The notes under the pieces are model-generated. The model did no database searches, was not told the origin of the DNA, and saw only the letters and a list, made by a program, of their open reading frames with translations. Below, in pieces: positions 1-9,651 of a stretch of 28,644 bases of DNA. A program made the position numbers and the translations under genes. Every line of letters begins with the position of its first letter. Within the stretch, counting starts at the first letter, position 1. The stretch is from Zygnema cylindricum (lineage: Eukaryota; Streptophyta; Zygnematophyceae; Zygnematales; Zygnemataceae): NCBI GenBank assembly GCA_037447655.1, contig JBBHKE010002548.1, positions 1 through 28,644 of the forward strand, given 5' to 3'.

Positions 1-46
1 ACGGGTGATGTACCACTTGTTTCAAATGTGTGTCTCGATAATAATA

Positions 47-229
47 GTGTGATGTGATAGGATGTGACGGGACGGGACGAGATGAGACGGGATGTGACGT
101 GACATGAGAGAATCTGATGTGACGTGACGTGATGTGATGTGACTAGATCTGACGGGATGTGATGTGATGGAACAGGACAGGACGTGACATGACTTGACAT
201 GATGTGATATGACATGTGATGCGACGTAA
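47..229. repeat. Degenerate pentamer tandem repeat (GTGAY/GGGAC type)
   Basis: Short motifs such as gtgat, gtgac, gggac and catga follow each other with a period near five bases for about 180 bp. Stop-free reading on the minus strand (a Ser/His-rich peptide) is a by-product of this repeat and not a gene. Confidence 0.8.
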
Positions 230-1899
230 TGCCTCAGATTTTGGCCTTGTTGACCATCATCGTGTAAGATGTGCAACGATGCAATGAATTATTGTGGATA
301 GCAAAAGTTTTCCAGAGGATCATTTTGAGCTTAATTATCGAGTAACATTATTTCATCTCTTTTTTTTAGCGACGCTGGATTTGAAGGTGCGACAATAGGT
401 GACTGCTGCAAACCATAGGCATCTGTATTCTGCAAATTTGAGAAAATGAAGCATATCAAGAATGTGAATATTCTTTTATACTTTCATGTTTTAGGCAGGA
501 CGAAATGAACCTCCAAAAAAGTAAAAAACTGTTTTCTTTCTGCGGCATGATTGTTGTTTCCTTTTACATTGCTACTTGGAAATGTAGCCTAGTATATAAT
601 CTGACCGTATTATTAAGTCCAGGAAATGGATAGTGTTGCCGATTTGCCAAATATTCTTGTACCGTATACAATGACTACGTGACAAACTGTGAGGGGATAG
701 GAACACTAATTTGGGTTAGTGGTATTTTGCTATTCAAGAAATGGTTAATGGAATTGTCGCGGTCATTACCATGTATATAGGATTTTTCATCGCTATTAAA
801 AGGAAAGTCAGATATGCCTAGTTTCCCTTAGTAAATGTAGTTCTTCCATCGAAAGTGTGTGGGTGGTAGGGTAATCACAATGAAGGACATTGCCCTGAGG
901 TTGAAGGAGAATCGTACAATTTTAGGGTAAAACATGCATAAATATACCAAAAAAAAAAATGAGTAAATTGTACAATAAGCACTTACAAGTGGGTCAAACT
1001 TCAATAGTGTAGTTACTCTATGGTCTTTCAATGGTTGTGAATAATGGATAGAAGGGTAAATCAAATGGAATAGTGTCTCGACAACATTTCAAGAGGGCGA
1101 GGATGTATATGGGCAATTAACAATTTTATACCTTTCAAATCTGGTTTCACGCGAAATTAAAAGCTTCAATCCGTCCGAACCTAATGTCAACAATGGGCAC
1201 TTCTCCGTGACAAGATTTGACCGCAACTTGACTATGTATTTTTTCATACTTGAGGTCAATTACCGAGGTCCCTATCTATACTTCCTCAAATACAAGCTCG
1301 GGGGACTCATATGTTGGGTCCACCAAACATTTAATTTGTGGCAATGTAATGGGTACTGTGCCTAAAACTACAGCGTGCATCCTCATTAGCGTCAATGTTT
1401 TTATGTACGTTAATCATCTTTCTCTGTGCATTCTTGCCCGGCTTTCGATTGCAGACCGCCAATTGGATGGTAACGACCTTATTCCATCGCAACGACCACA
1501 TTAAGAAGCTGACAAAAAAAATATGGTTTAAGTGGCAAGCAAGATATTGACGCTAATAGCAATACATGGTCTACCATACATCTGTGGGAGTGCACCTTCC
1601 GCTGGATAAAGCTTTTATGTCTCGCGCTCTTGGTCAAAACAGTGGAATTCAAGTGATCGCCGTGCCGGCGGCGTGTTCAGACTCCGTAATAGTGTATTTT
1701 AAGATTTCGGGTTATTTCTTGTTCCCCATGTTGCATACAGAGTACCTTTTTTAATAACTTTGTGGTCTATTGTGTTGAGCTAGCTTTTTAGTAGAAGTGG
1801 GTGTTGAGTTGAGAAACATCTTATGCCGAACATGTTACACTAACTACTTCCCTTCAATCAGCCATATTTGTCAATAGCCATATGTTGGATGCGTGGACA
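230..1899. other. Gene-free AT-rich sequence
   Basis: Only short open frames occur here (84 codons or fewer), none with a recognisable domain and none joined by convincing splice sites. I see no RNA gene, no terminal inverted repeats and no tandem repeat beyond short A/T runs. Confidence 0.5.
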
Positions 1900-3240
1900 A
1901 AATTAAAAGCCTTAAGGTTTTGTGGTGTTACCACTCAAGACTTGATCACCATCCTACACCTAAATGCTATGCCACCTCCGTGAATTTGTCCAATGAGTTC
2001 TCCTCGTTTCCCCTTTTTTAGCTCTTTTGGTAAATGACATTGTGCAAGTGGTGCTCGTAAAGCAAGAGCGCGGTTTAAAGGTTTCTTGCGTGGGGGTTGG
2101 AAATCCCTCCGATAAGAGAAAAAAGACCAAGTCTCCTCAAATTGGTAAGGCCCAACTACCAGCGTACAAATCTTAGTTCCTAAGTTACACAAGTTTGCAA
2201 CTGTAGTGCACCTTAGTTGTTGTTACAAAATCTCTCCTACAACTCCAAGTCTTTGTCTTTTCAACCTTTATAACAAATTGGGTATCCGTGCCCTATCCGC
2301 CATCTCCAACTCTAGTAATAGCATCAAGAAGGTCGGATGGTTGGCTATTCCATTTCTCCTCCCGGACGTATACCCCGCCTACTAACCACAACAACAACTA
2401 GCAAGTCTATTGCGACGTATATTAGTCCTTGGTTGTTGTGTCCAACTTCTCGTATACTTCTAGGCCACCGACCAATCACACCCTCCACGAAGTGGTTGTT
2501 GGGGCCCTATAAACCCTTTTTCCTCTTGTAGTGCGACCTTTCACACCCTACTTGTTCACTATTGTTGATGGAAGCAATATGGTTTTATCTATTCCTCGTC
2601 CTAATTCTTCATCCCTTTCAATAAACATTTTCCCCTTTTTAAGCACATAACCCTTTCAAACCCTTTTTTTCGGATTGAGAAGCTTTCATTATGGCTTTGT
2701 GGTAACCCCCTCACCTTTCAGCTAGTGGCCCCACAAGAATGGTTTATAAACTGGTGAGATCTCTTTGTCCGTATAAGCCCATCACGGTGGTCCCCGAAAA
2801 TGATTCGAAGCCATATGCATATTTTGTAAGGCTATTCCTCGTAGCGCAACGGCTTACAAACGTTCTTAAAGTATGGTTGATTATCTTATCAAGTGCATTG
2901 GTTACCTCAATGTGATGGGCAAGACTAGCTAGCGTGTGGGACGAAAAGAGCGTTAAGACAACTTCGACAACGAAGTAAAACAAATCGGGACACCCTATTT
3001 GCTCTTTTGGTTAAATAGGTCTTAGAAATGGCTGCTTAAGGCTGTACTTAATATACAATAAGAGTAATATTCCTGACACTATTTAATTTTATTCGTTTGT
3101 GGTTCTCGACCCATTGATCTGTGATCAAAGAGGGGAAAACAATCAAACATGTTGGCCTTGACCCAAGATACCTTTTGGAGAGACTAACCGCTGTGAAGTT
3201 CAATCGAATACGTGTGGTTCTCAAGAGCGTAACGAGCAAC
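1900..3240. other. Possibly decayed coding sequence, unidentified
   Basis: The plus strand has several stop-interrupted stretches that read like protein. One runs from about 2745 to 2980 with runs such as PYAYFVRLFLVAQRLTN, interrupted by a stop. Composition is less A/T-rich than the flanks. I could not assign a family. It may be a relic of a transposable element or simply chance, so no gene is called. Confidence 0.2.
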
Positions 3241-3418
3241 CGTGTTATATGCTAGAACTGTTTGCGCATCGCTTCACGGGTTGGACCGACAACCAGCCGA
3301 CCGACTAGTGTGCAATTGTACACCAATTGGCGAACTGACGACAAACTTTTGGGTTATGGCCTCATGCGTACATATTTCTTTGAAAGTTGGCAAAAAAACT
3401 TCAGCACTAATAACGGTT

Positions 3419-3455
3419 AGCGGTATACCAGCAAGATTAGCGGTATACCAGCAAG
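3419..3455. repeat. Perfect 17-bp direct duplication
   Basis: The 17-mer agcggtataccagcaag occurs twice, at 3419-3435 and 3439-3455, separated by att. It lies in sequence without a recognised gene. An open frame of 122 codons covers it, but shows no family features. Confidence 0.85.
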
Positions 3456-4288
3456 TCTCGCACAGAATATTCACGAAGCATTGTTGCGTGCATATCAACG
3501 GTACGAACTGCACTCCAATCGAGCTACTTAACATCAACGGTCTATATCACAATATACAAAAAATTGACTTGATTCTCTGCACCAGAGATTATCTCTGGAA
3601 ATCTGCATAAAACGTACGGTCGGCGTAACGTGTAATGGGCTCGTATAGCGTGTTAGCGACAGACCGACATTTAGCTCACAAGTCACAATTTATGAATTAT
3701 GATGCTTCAGCAGTTTCGTCATTTGTCAAAGGTCTTCACGTCACGGATTTTTCTATGTGTACGATTTTGTTATGTAATTCACTAATTTGAGTACTAATTT
3801 CGTTATCACATGGAAGTTTTGAAGTACGGAGGGAATCGATCTTTATGGCCCTAGATGTTTTAGTATCTGATGTCACAACTCACGAAGCCCTAAAATCTCC
3901 ACTAAAACGACAGAAGCCTACGGATACAACAGTCCTATAGGGGGGATTGCCAGAAGCATCTGGTGTCCCACTGTCCCTTCCCTCGGACGTCCACTTGCGG
4001 CAGTTTTCCACGTAATTCGTACAGTACTCGTATCTTTTCCTGTTCTCCTGTGCGTTTCACGCCCTCGAAACGCGCGGTAAACCGAAATGGGATTCTCCAC
4101 CACGTGGCATATTTTTACTTGCTACTGTACTATGTGTATGCCACGTAAACGCGCTCCAAAGGTGCCAACTGTCCTACCCTTTCGAATGTCCTCACGCTGA
4201 TGGTCGCAAGCGGTCGCAAGTTATCGCAGGCGGGCGCCTGTCGCCAAACACTAAACCACGGCAACCAATTGAAGTTACAGCTTCAACC
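3456..4288. other. Intergenic sequence upstream of the phosphatase gene
   Basis: No domain-bearing frame is present. The last 100 bp before the phosphatase ATG are more G/C-rich, with short repeated ggtcgcaag-like words around 4204-4240. This stretch should contain the promoter and 5' UTR of the 4289 gene, but I see no TATA box that I would defend. Confidence 0.4.
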
Positions 4289-5269
4289 ATGTCTCTTCTC
4301 ACAGACTTCGGCCGAGTGTCACCCATTCCGGCACTTTCTCCCTGCGAAATTCTCAACTGTGCTGTCGCCATGGCAGCCGGAGGAGATTGCCAGCACGAAG
4401 ACGCGAAGAGCGGAACAGTTCTACAGGAAATAAACCAAGAAAAAAGTTTACAAAGCTCCTCTCCTCGACTGGAAAGCCTTTACCCTGGCAGTATCCAGAA
4501 GGTCTCTGTCGGAACCAATCTAAGCCGACCGCCTGAAGCTGGAAAAAATTTACCAGCTGCTGACTTTGACGAGCGCAGTGCTCGTCTTTGGAAAAGCATT
4601 CTTTACTGTCTCAAGCCAGCCTCTGTCCAGCCGCCACCTGTCCGTTATGCTGCTCGTTCCAAGAAGCTTCCTCCTTCACCTCCCGCTCCTCCTCCTCCTC
4701 GTCCTCTCTCTGCGCTCCTCCCTCCCATGGCTGACCGCCATATTGGCCGGAAGACGCTGGTTCTTGACCTCGACGAGACGCTTGTGCACTCCTCCTTCAA
4801 GCCAGTCACACGTGCGGATTATGTGCTCTCGGTAGAGATAGAATCGCAGGCGACAGATGTACACGTGTTGAAACGTCCTTGGGTGGACGCATTCATGAGA
4901 GCAGCAGGGGAAGTTTTTGAAGTGGTGCTTTTTACAGCCAGTTTGAGCAAATATGCTGACCCTCTGCTTGACATTTTGGATCATAATAGTGTAATCGCTC
5001 ATCGTCTCTTTCGAGAAGCTTGCTGTCCTTTTGAAGGAAACTATGTGACGGATTTGGCAGTGCTCGGACGAAATTTGAACAATGTTGTGATTATTGACAA
5101 CAGTCCACACTCGTACCTTTTTCATCCTGAGAATGCGCTTCCTGTCTCGACTTTTATCGATAACCCCAATGACAGGGAGCTTCTTGACCTTCTGCCACGT
5201 CTGCATACTCTGGCGAGCTCTAGCGAGGATGTTCGTGTGGTGCTCGACAGGATTGCATCAAAGAAATAA
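4289..5269 (+). CDS. SCP/FCP1-like (NIF family) HAD phosphatase
   Basis: This is a 326-aa intronless gene for a Mg-dependent aspartyl phosphatase of the small CTD phosphatase type (SCP/Dullard/NIF domain). Family members remove phosphate from serine in the RNA polymerase II CTD or other nuclear or membrane substrates. The HAD motif I DLDET is at residues 160-164, with D160 the expected nucleophile and D162 the acid/base. Motif II threonine is in LFTAS (T216), and motif III is IIDNSP (D270, N271). The HSSFKPV and RLFRE segments and the C-terminal DNPNDREL match the SCP core, which runs from about 154 to 322 and looks complete. The first 150 residues are low-complexity, with a proline tract around 127-146, and have no clear domain. 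ATG 4289 (aaccATGtc) is taken as start because it is the first in frame; the ATG at 4370 (gccATGgc) is an alternative. Substrate cannot be inferred from sequence. Confidence 0.92.
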   Translation: MSLLTDFGRVSPIPALSPCEILNCAVAMAAGGDCQHEDAKSGTVLQEINQEKSLQSSSPRLESLYPGSIQKVSVGTNLSRPPEAGKNLPAADFDERSARLWKSILYCLKPASVQPPPVRYAARSKKLPPSPPAPPPPRPLSALLPPMADRHIGRKTLVLDLDETLVHSSFKPVTRADYVLSVEIESQATDVHVLKRPWVDAFMRAAGEVFEVVLFTASLSKYADPLLDILDHNSVIAHRLFREACCPFEGNYVTDLAVLGRNLNNVVIIDNSPHSYLFHPENALPVSTFIDNPNDRELLDLLPRLHTLASSSEDVRVVLDRIASKK

Positions 5270-5273
5270 TAAA
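5268..5273 (+). promoter_or_regulatory. AATAAA overlapping the phosphatase stop codon
   Basis: The hexamer aataaa starts on the second base of the TAA stop. It would be unusually close to the stop for a polyadenylation signal, and plant signals are loose, so its use is uncertain. Confidence 0.25.
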
Positions 5274-6344
5274 AGGTTTTGGTCAAAAGTATGTTTTTCA
5301 CAATGTGGAGGCTTAATTGCAGGAAAAGTCTCGCAAATGATGGAAGGCATGTATATACGTATATTCTGGTTTTAGCTGGAGTTTCAACTGAAAGGTATAT
5401 GCAGAAGAAATTTTGTGGTAAGTCGGTTCTATTTATTTGCTCAGAAATTTAATTGATTTCTTCATTCTTTTATTCATTGTTTTTGTAAAGTTAAAGAAAA
5501 AAAGAAAGTGTAGAGGTGGAGTTGGACAGTCTCATTCAAAAACAAAGGTAGCTTCAGAACAAATAAGGTAGCATTGCCCAGCTTAAGTTTAGATCTAGTC
5601 AGACATGTCTTGTTTTTACTTGAAAGACGAGGGAATTACGAATGGCCAAATGGCTGAACATCGTTTTTGAAGTTTAGGGACAGGGCAAATTGTTTGCTAA
5701 GCTGTGTTGATATTCATTTAGCTTAAACCTGAGGCAGAACCGGATTATTCGGTATTAGTCTAGTTTTGTAGTATATTGTACCATGGATTTCAGCAATTTG
5801 ATGGAGCCGGAAAGGCAGATTTCTCAACAAGAATTGACATGATAAGCCTGAGTGTTTGGCACTAATAGACAGCAATTAGAATTGAAGAAAATGAAGCATT
5901 TTGTATGTCATGTGACGAGGACAGAGTTAAATTGAGCTATTGTATGTGGCAGTATTGGGGCACTTTTCATAGCATGCTAAGAACATGTTTTTACCAAATT
6001 TAAAAACAGCAATGGAGACAGTTTTTGGGTTCAGTGATTTTTGTAGCATGAACAAATACACATATTTGCTCCCACTCACATTTATTCAGTATTCACTATG
6101 TAAGTTACAGTTCCAATGTTGGTTTTATTTTTACTTGTTAAGATCCCTTATTCTTTACATGCTGTTTATTGAAGCTATGCTGTCTCTGTGCACCCCCGAT
6201 TTCGCTCTGTGTTTTGCTGTCTGTCAGCTGTTTGTCTGATTATATCTGTGCAGTTTGCTTTGGTATGCGTAAAAAGAGACAATATTTCAAAAAACAAAAT
6301 TGTTGCCAAGGTGTGATTTCCTATCTGTGTCATTGTATATATTA
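5274..6344. other. Gene-free AT-rich sequence downstream of the phosphatase
   Basis: The short open frames between 5985 and 6444 are hydrophobic or cysteine-rich by composition and resemble no family. The 3' UTR of the phosphatase gene must lie in the first part. Nothing else is supported. Confidence 0.45.
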
Positions 6345-6564
6345 TACACCGTGTATCGCTATAAGTGCTAATGTTTTTTTCGTCTCTTCAAACAACTTTC
6401 TCCGTACACACATGTCAGATTGTGGATCTGACGGCTGCGTTTGAAAGGGAAGATTCTCACCTTCCGATTGGCGGTCTCAAATTTAAAATCGGACAAGTGT
6501 GTACGGAGAAAAAATGTTTTAAATGGCGAAAAGATTATTAACACTAACAGCGACACACGGTGTA
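6345..6564. mobile_element. TA-flanked MITE (220 bp), CACCGTG terminal inverted repeats
   Basis: The left end TA-CACCGTGTATCGCT and the right end AGCGACACACGGTG-TA are inverted copies, matching over about 27 bp with few mismatches and flanked by TA on both sides. A second inner inverted pair (ccgtacacacatgtc near 6402 against ggacaagtgtgtacgg near 6490) makes most of the element foldable. There is no coding capacity. TA duplication suggests a Tc1/mariner- or PIF-like origin, but no transposase is here to prove it. A related copy lies at 26745. Confidence 0.8.
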
Positions 6565-6691
6565 AGTCGAACGTCTTCTTTTGCAAAGATCGCAACTCGC
6601 GCGTGGTAACTGTCAATGTCAATGTACCTTGTTGGATTGGCGGGGCTTGTCTGGCGTTTTAATTTAGGGTCGAGCAATGTTGACTATTTTG

Positions 6692-7656
6692 TAGTGTTGT
6701 GTATCGGTAAGGATTTGCCGATAACCGATATGGACCTTTTTTCGGGTACCCGATAATCGATATATTGGTACGATATATCGCTATCGGTATTATCGCCGAT
6801 AAATACCCGATATTTATCGGTTTTATTGGCGATAACACCGATATCGGTAACTATCGGCGACATGTGTACGGACCGTACACATAAATGTACGGCCAGTACA
6901 CTGAGCTGTACGTCATATACCCCGGACGCGCTCTACTCACAACCCCTATCTACTGAGGTGTCTACCAATCAGATCACTGTTATTGTACAGTTGTACAAGC
7001 ACAGAAGGATCACTGTTATTGTACAGTTGTACAAGCATAGAAGGTACAGTAGCCGCCATGAGGTGTGTACGATTTTGGTACGGATACACATCCGACGCCA
7101 TGGCTTTGTCCCTTTCTTCCTTGGGATCCACTGGAGACCTGCCACGTGTCAATTTGTCGGCTTTTTTGGCGTAAGCCGCCAAAAGAGCCATTCCAGGATG
7201 CCGGCGCTCACCCTGGCCGTCGGTTTTCTCATTCCAAGTCGTCCGTTCGATTCCGGCGGCGCGCAGAATGTTGTTTTGCGTCCATTGTACTTTGTGTCCG
7301 CCGTCCTTTTTCCATTCCATGTTCACCAGTTTGTCGGTACAATGCCGTACGTTGCTGTACAATTTATGTTCAGTTAATTGGCCAGCGTTTTCTGTGCTGC
7401 GTTGTCCGTAAAAATGTCCAGTTAAATAGTTACGGAACAGATTCAAATACGTGGCATGCCACGCTATATAATGTAAATAGTATAATACAGTATACAATAA
7501 GGTACTATAGTATGCGTACTATATATTTTTAAAGTTATCGCCGATATGGAATTTGTTGGTATTGGACCGATATATCGGTACCTCTGACCGTTCGATAACC
7601 GATAACTATTGCTATCGGTGTTATCGCGATAATTTTTTTACCGATACACAACACTA
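6692..7656. mobile_element. hAT-type non-autonomous element (965 bp)
   Basis: The ends are a 19-bp perfect terminal inverted repeat: TAGTGTTGTGTATCGGTAA at 6692, with its reverse complement ending at 7656. The flanking octamers ctattttg and ataatttg agree at six of eight positions, as expected for an old 8-bp hAT target duplication. Both ends are packed with overlapping CGATA/TATCG words that can fold. The open frames inside (for example 6826-7377 and its antisense partner) show no transposase motif. A diverged relative is at 13911. Confidence 0.85.
6972..7043. repeat. Two tandem 36-bp units inside the hAT MITE
   Basis: A 36-bp unit beginning gatcactgttattgtacag is repeated directly at 6972-7007 and 7008-7043 with a single base difference. 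Confidence 0.9.
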
Positions 7657-8290
7657 ATAATTTGCGTCATCCTCAAACTTAGGATGTACAAAAATTTGTT
7701 GTCTTGTGTTTTTTTCGACCTACCATCACGTCATCTTCAAACTTATCATAAACCACATCGGCAATGTGTTATAAGCAAAGTAAAATCGTTTACACAAATA
7801 GGAAAACAGATTTCCACGTGTGAAAAGTTTTCAAAAGTTTTTGACGACTGAAAAAAGTATAGGGTTGTTCGTTTTTTGTGCGCATGCACCTTGTACAGTT
7901 TTTTTTTATAGGGGTCTCGAGGGTGCAGTGTCATTTCACGTAAAGGTGAAAATCTGCGAAGGTGAAAATTTTGCAAGTCATGGCGGCCGGATAGGAGAGA
8001 TTTACGCAAAGGCATGATGTACACCCACGGCTCCAAGGTTGTACGTCTACGATGTCACGCGATGACATGCAACATGCCAAATCGTTTCAAAAATTACGAT
8101 GTGTCATGCGACACTTCAAAAAGTTTCGAAAATTACGGTGCGGTAAGACAGACTGGATAGGTTGACAACCGTCACGGGTATCGTCGAGGTATAAAATCGT
8201 CACAAAGTTAAGTAACAATTTCAAGTAAACACATACAAACACATGAAACCCGAGTACGCGAGATCCGCTCTAAAATACAAAGTAAGTTCG
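7657..8290. other. Transposon-like non-coding flank
   Basis: There is no gene. The stretch ttttttcgacctacc near 7708 recurs near 13957 inside the second hAT-type MITE. Around 8075-8140 a roughly 40-bp block (tttcaaaaattacgatg / tttcgaaaattacggtg) is imperfectly duplicated. This is probably transposon-derived sequence, possibly still part of the large hAT element whose ends I could not fix. Confidence 0.4.
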
Positions 8291-9146
8291 CTAAGGGCAT
8301 TTTCCCATGTAACCGAAACTTTAGTCTTGTAATTTAACTTTTAGCGAAGATTCTCCTTACTGCTTTCATAGCATTCGTATGTAAAGAAATGAAATCGTTA
8401 CTTTAGATTGTGACGGATGTAGACGTGGGTCTAATTTGTGACGGTTGTAGACGACTACAAAACTCGTGACAATTGATGAAGTTTACAAAATAGCGACGGT
8501 TGTAGGCATCTAACTACTTTTGACATTGTAGATGTTTAGGGTTTGTGACATTTTGACGTCACGCTCAAATTATGACAGCGTCGACGTCACAAATTTTGAA
8601 ACTTTCCGCCATGGTTCGCGATTTTGTTTTTTAGTCTTTTCTCACTCTACTTGCCATCAAAATACCCCCAAAGATAGTAAAAATAAATCGTTTTTGGAGA
8701 TCTTTCATCTGATACCACAATTGAGGTTTTTCATTACAAGAATCGTGAGATAGACGCGGTAGTGGGAGAGGGAGAGAGAGAGAGAGGCGATTTCACATCG
8801 CTTTTGCGAAATGGCGTCCGTTGGTCGAGACCCCCTCCACTTCCCCTGTACGGAAAAAAGCGCACAGAAAAAAGTCACGCCTGGCAGTGGGTTTTTTTCA
8901 TAGAGGTTTCATTCGTAGTATGCGCACGGTAAAAAACTTTGAAAAAGAATGCATATGCGCATTATTCAAAATTTCATATTTTTTAAAATGCGTTGACCAG
9001 CTTTGACTTATTATATAATAAAAATACGAAAACTCAAAAAAAAAATTCAGAGTTAAAATACAATACGACATTTTAAACTATTAAAGTATTAATCGATATT
9101 TCTATGCTCCAAACTTTACCAGTGTCGTCGGTGCCTCATCAGCAAC

Positions 9147-9171
9147 CAGCGACCACACTTCCTGGTCGCTG
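9147..9171. repeat. Perfect 9-bp stem hairpin next to the tandem array
   Basis: cagcgacca (9147-9155) pairs with tggtcgctg (9163-9171) around a 7-base loop. The same AGCGAC/GTCGCT words make up the array that follows. Confidence 0.8.
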
Positions 9172-9187
9172 AAACAGTGAACCAGAG

Positions 9188-9426
9188 GTCAGCGACTAGG
9201 CTGCCTCGTCGCTGGTCGGCAGTCAGCGACTAGGCTGCCTCGTCGCTGGTCAGCAGTCAGCGACTAGGCTGCCTCGTCGCTGGTCAGCAATCAGCGACTA
9301 GGCTGCCTCGTCGCTGGTCAGCAATCAGCGACTAGACTGCCTCTTCGCTGGTCAGCAGTCAGCGACTAGGCTGCCTCTTCCCTGGTCAGCAATCTGCGAC
9401 TAGTCTGCCTCGTCGCTAGTTCAGCA
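9188..9426. repeat. 34-bp tandem repeat, seven units, each a hairpin
   Basis: Units begin at 9188, 9222, 9256, 9290, 9324, 9358 and 9392. Each has CAGCGAC and GTCGCTG as an inverted pair around an actaggctgcctc-type spacer. Later units carry scattered substitutions (for example gtcgctg to cttccctg), the last most of all. The array lies about 225 bp beyond the stop codon of the hAT transposase, where subterminal transposase-binding repeats are common in hAT elements. Confidence 0.92.
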
Positions 9427-9651
9427 TTACATCATGGTTCCATTACAACATGCTCACATATAATATTTTAAAATCGGCAATTGAAGCAAAAAATGGCCAT
9501 GTTACAAGATTTTAACATTGAAAAAAGAAAAAAATATAATTGAAGCAAAAATAACTGTTTTTGTATTCATGTGAGTGAAATGGCATAGATTACACATAAA
9601 AACTTGGTCAAGTCATTAACGACCGTGAATGGAGCTACAACATTAACCTCT

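Noticed and set aside
3242-3610. 122-codon open frame
   Set aside because: No family features, contains a recent 17-bp duplication, and no splice or neighbour support.
4676-5206. 176-codon frame antisense to the phosphatase
   Set aside because: Shadow of the real coding strand, which carries all HAD motifs.
6826-7497. 183-codon open frames on both strands
   Set aside because: They lie inside a MITE with clear terminal repeats, mirror each other on opposite strands and show no domain.
9188-9426. CRISPR-like array
   Set aside because: Units are contiguous 34-bp tandem copies without unique spacers, in a eukaryotic transposon context.
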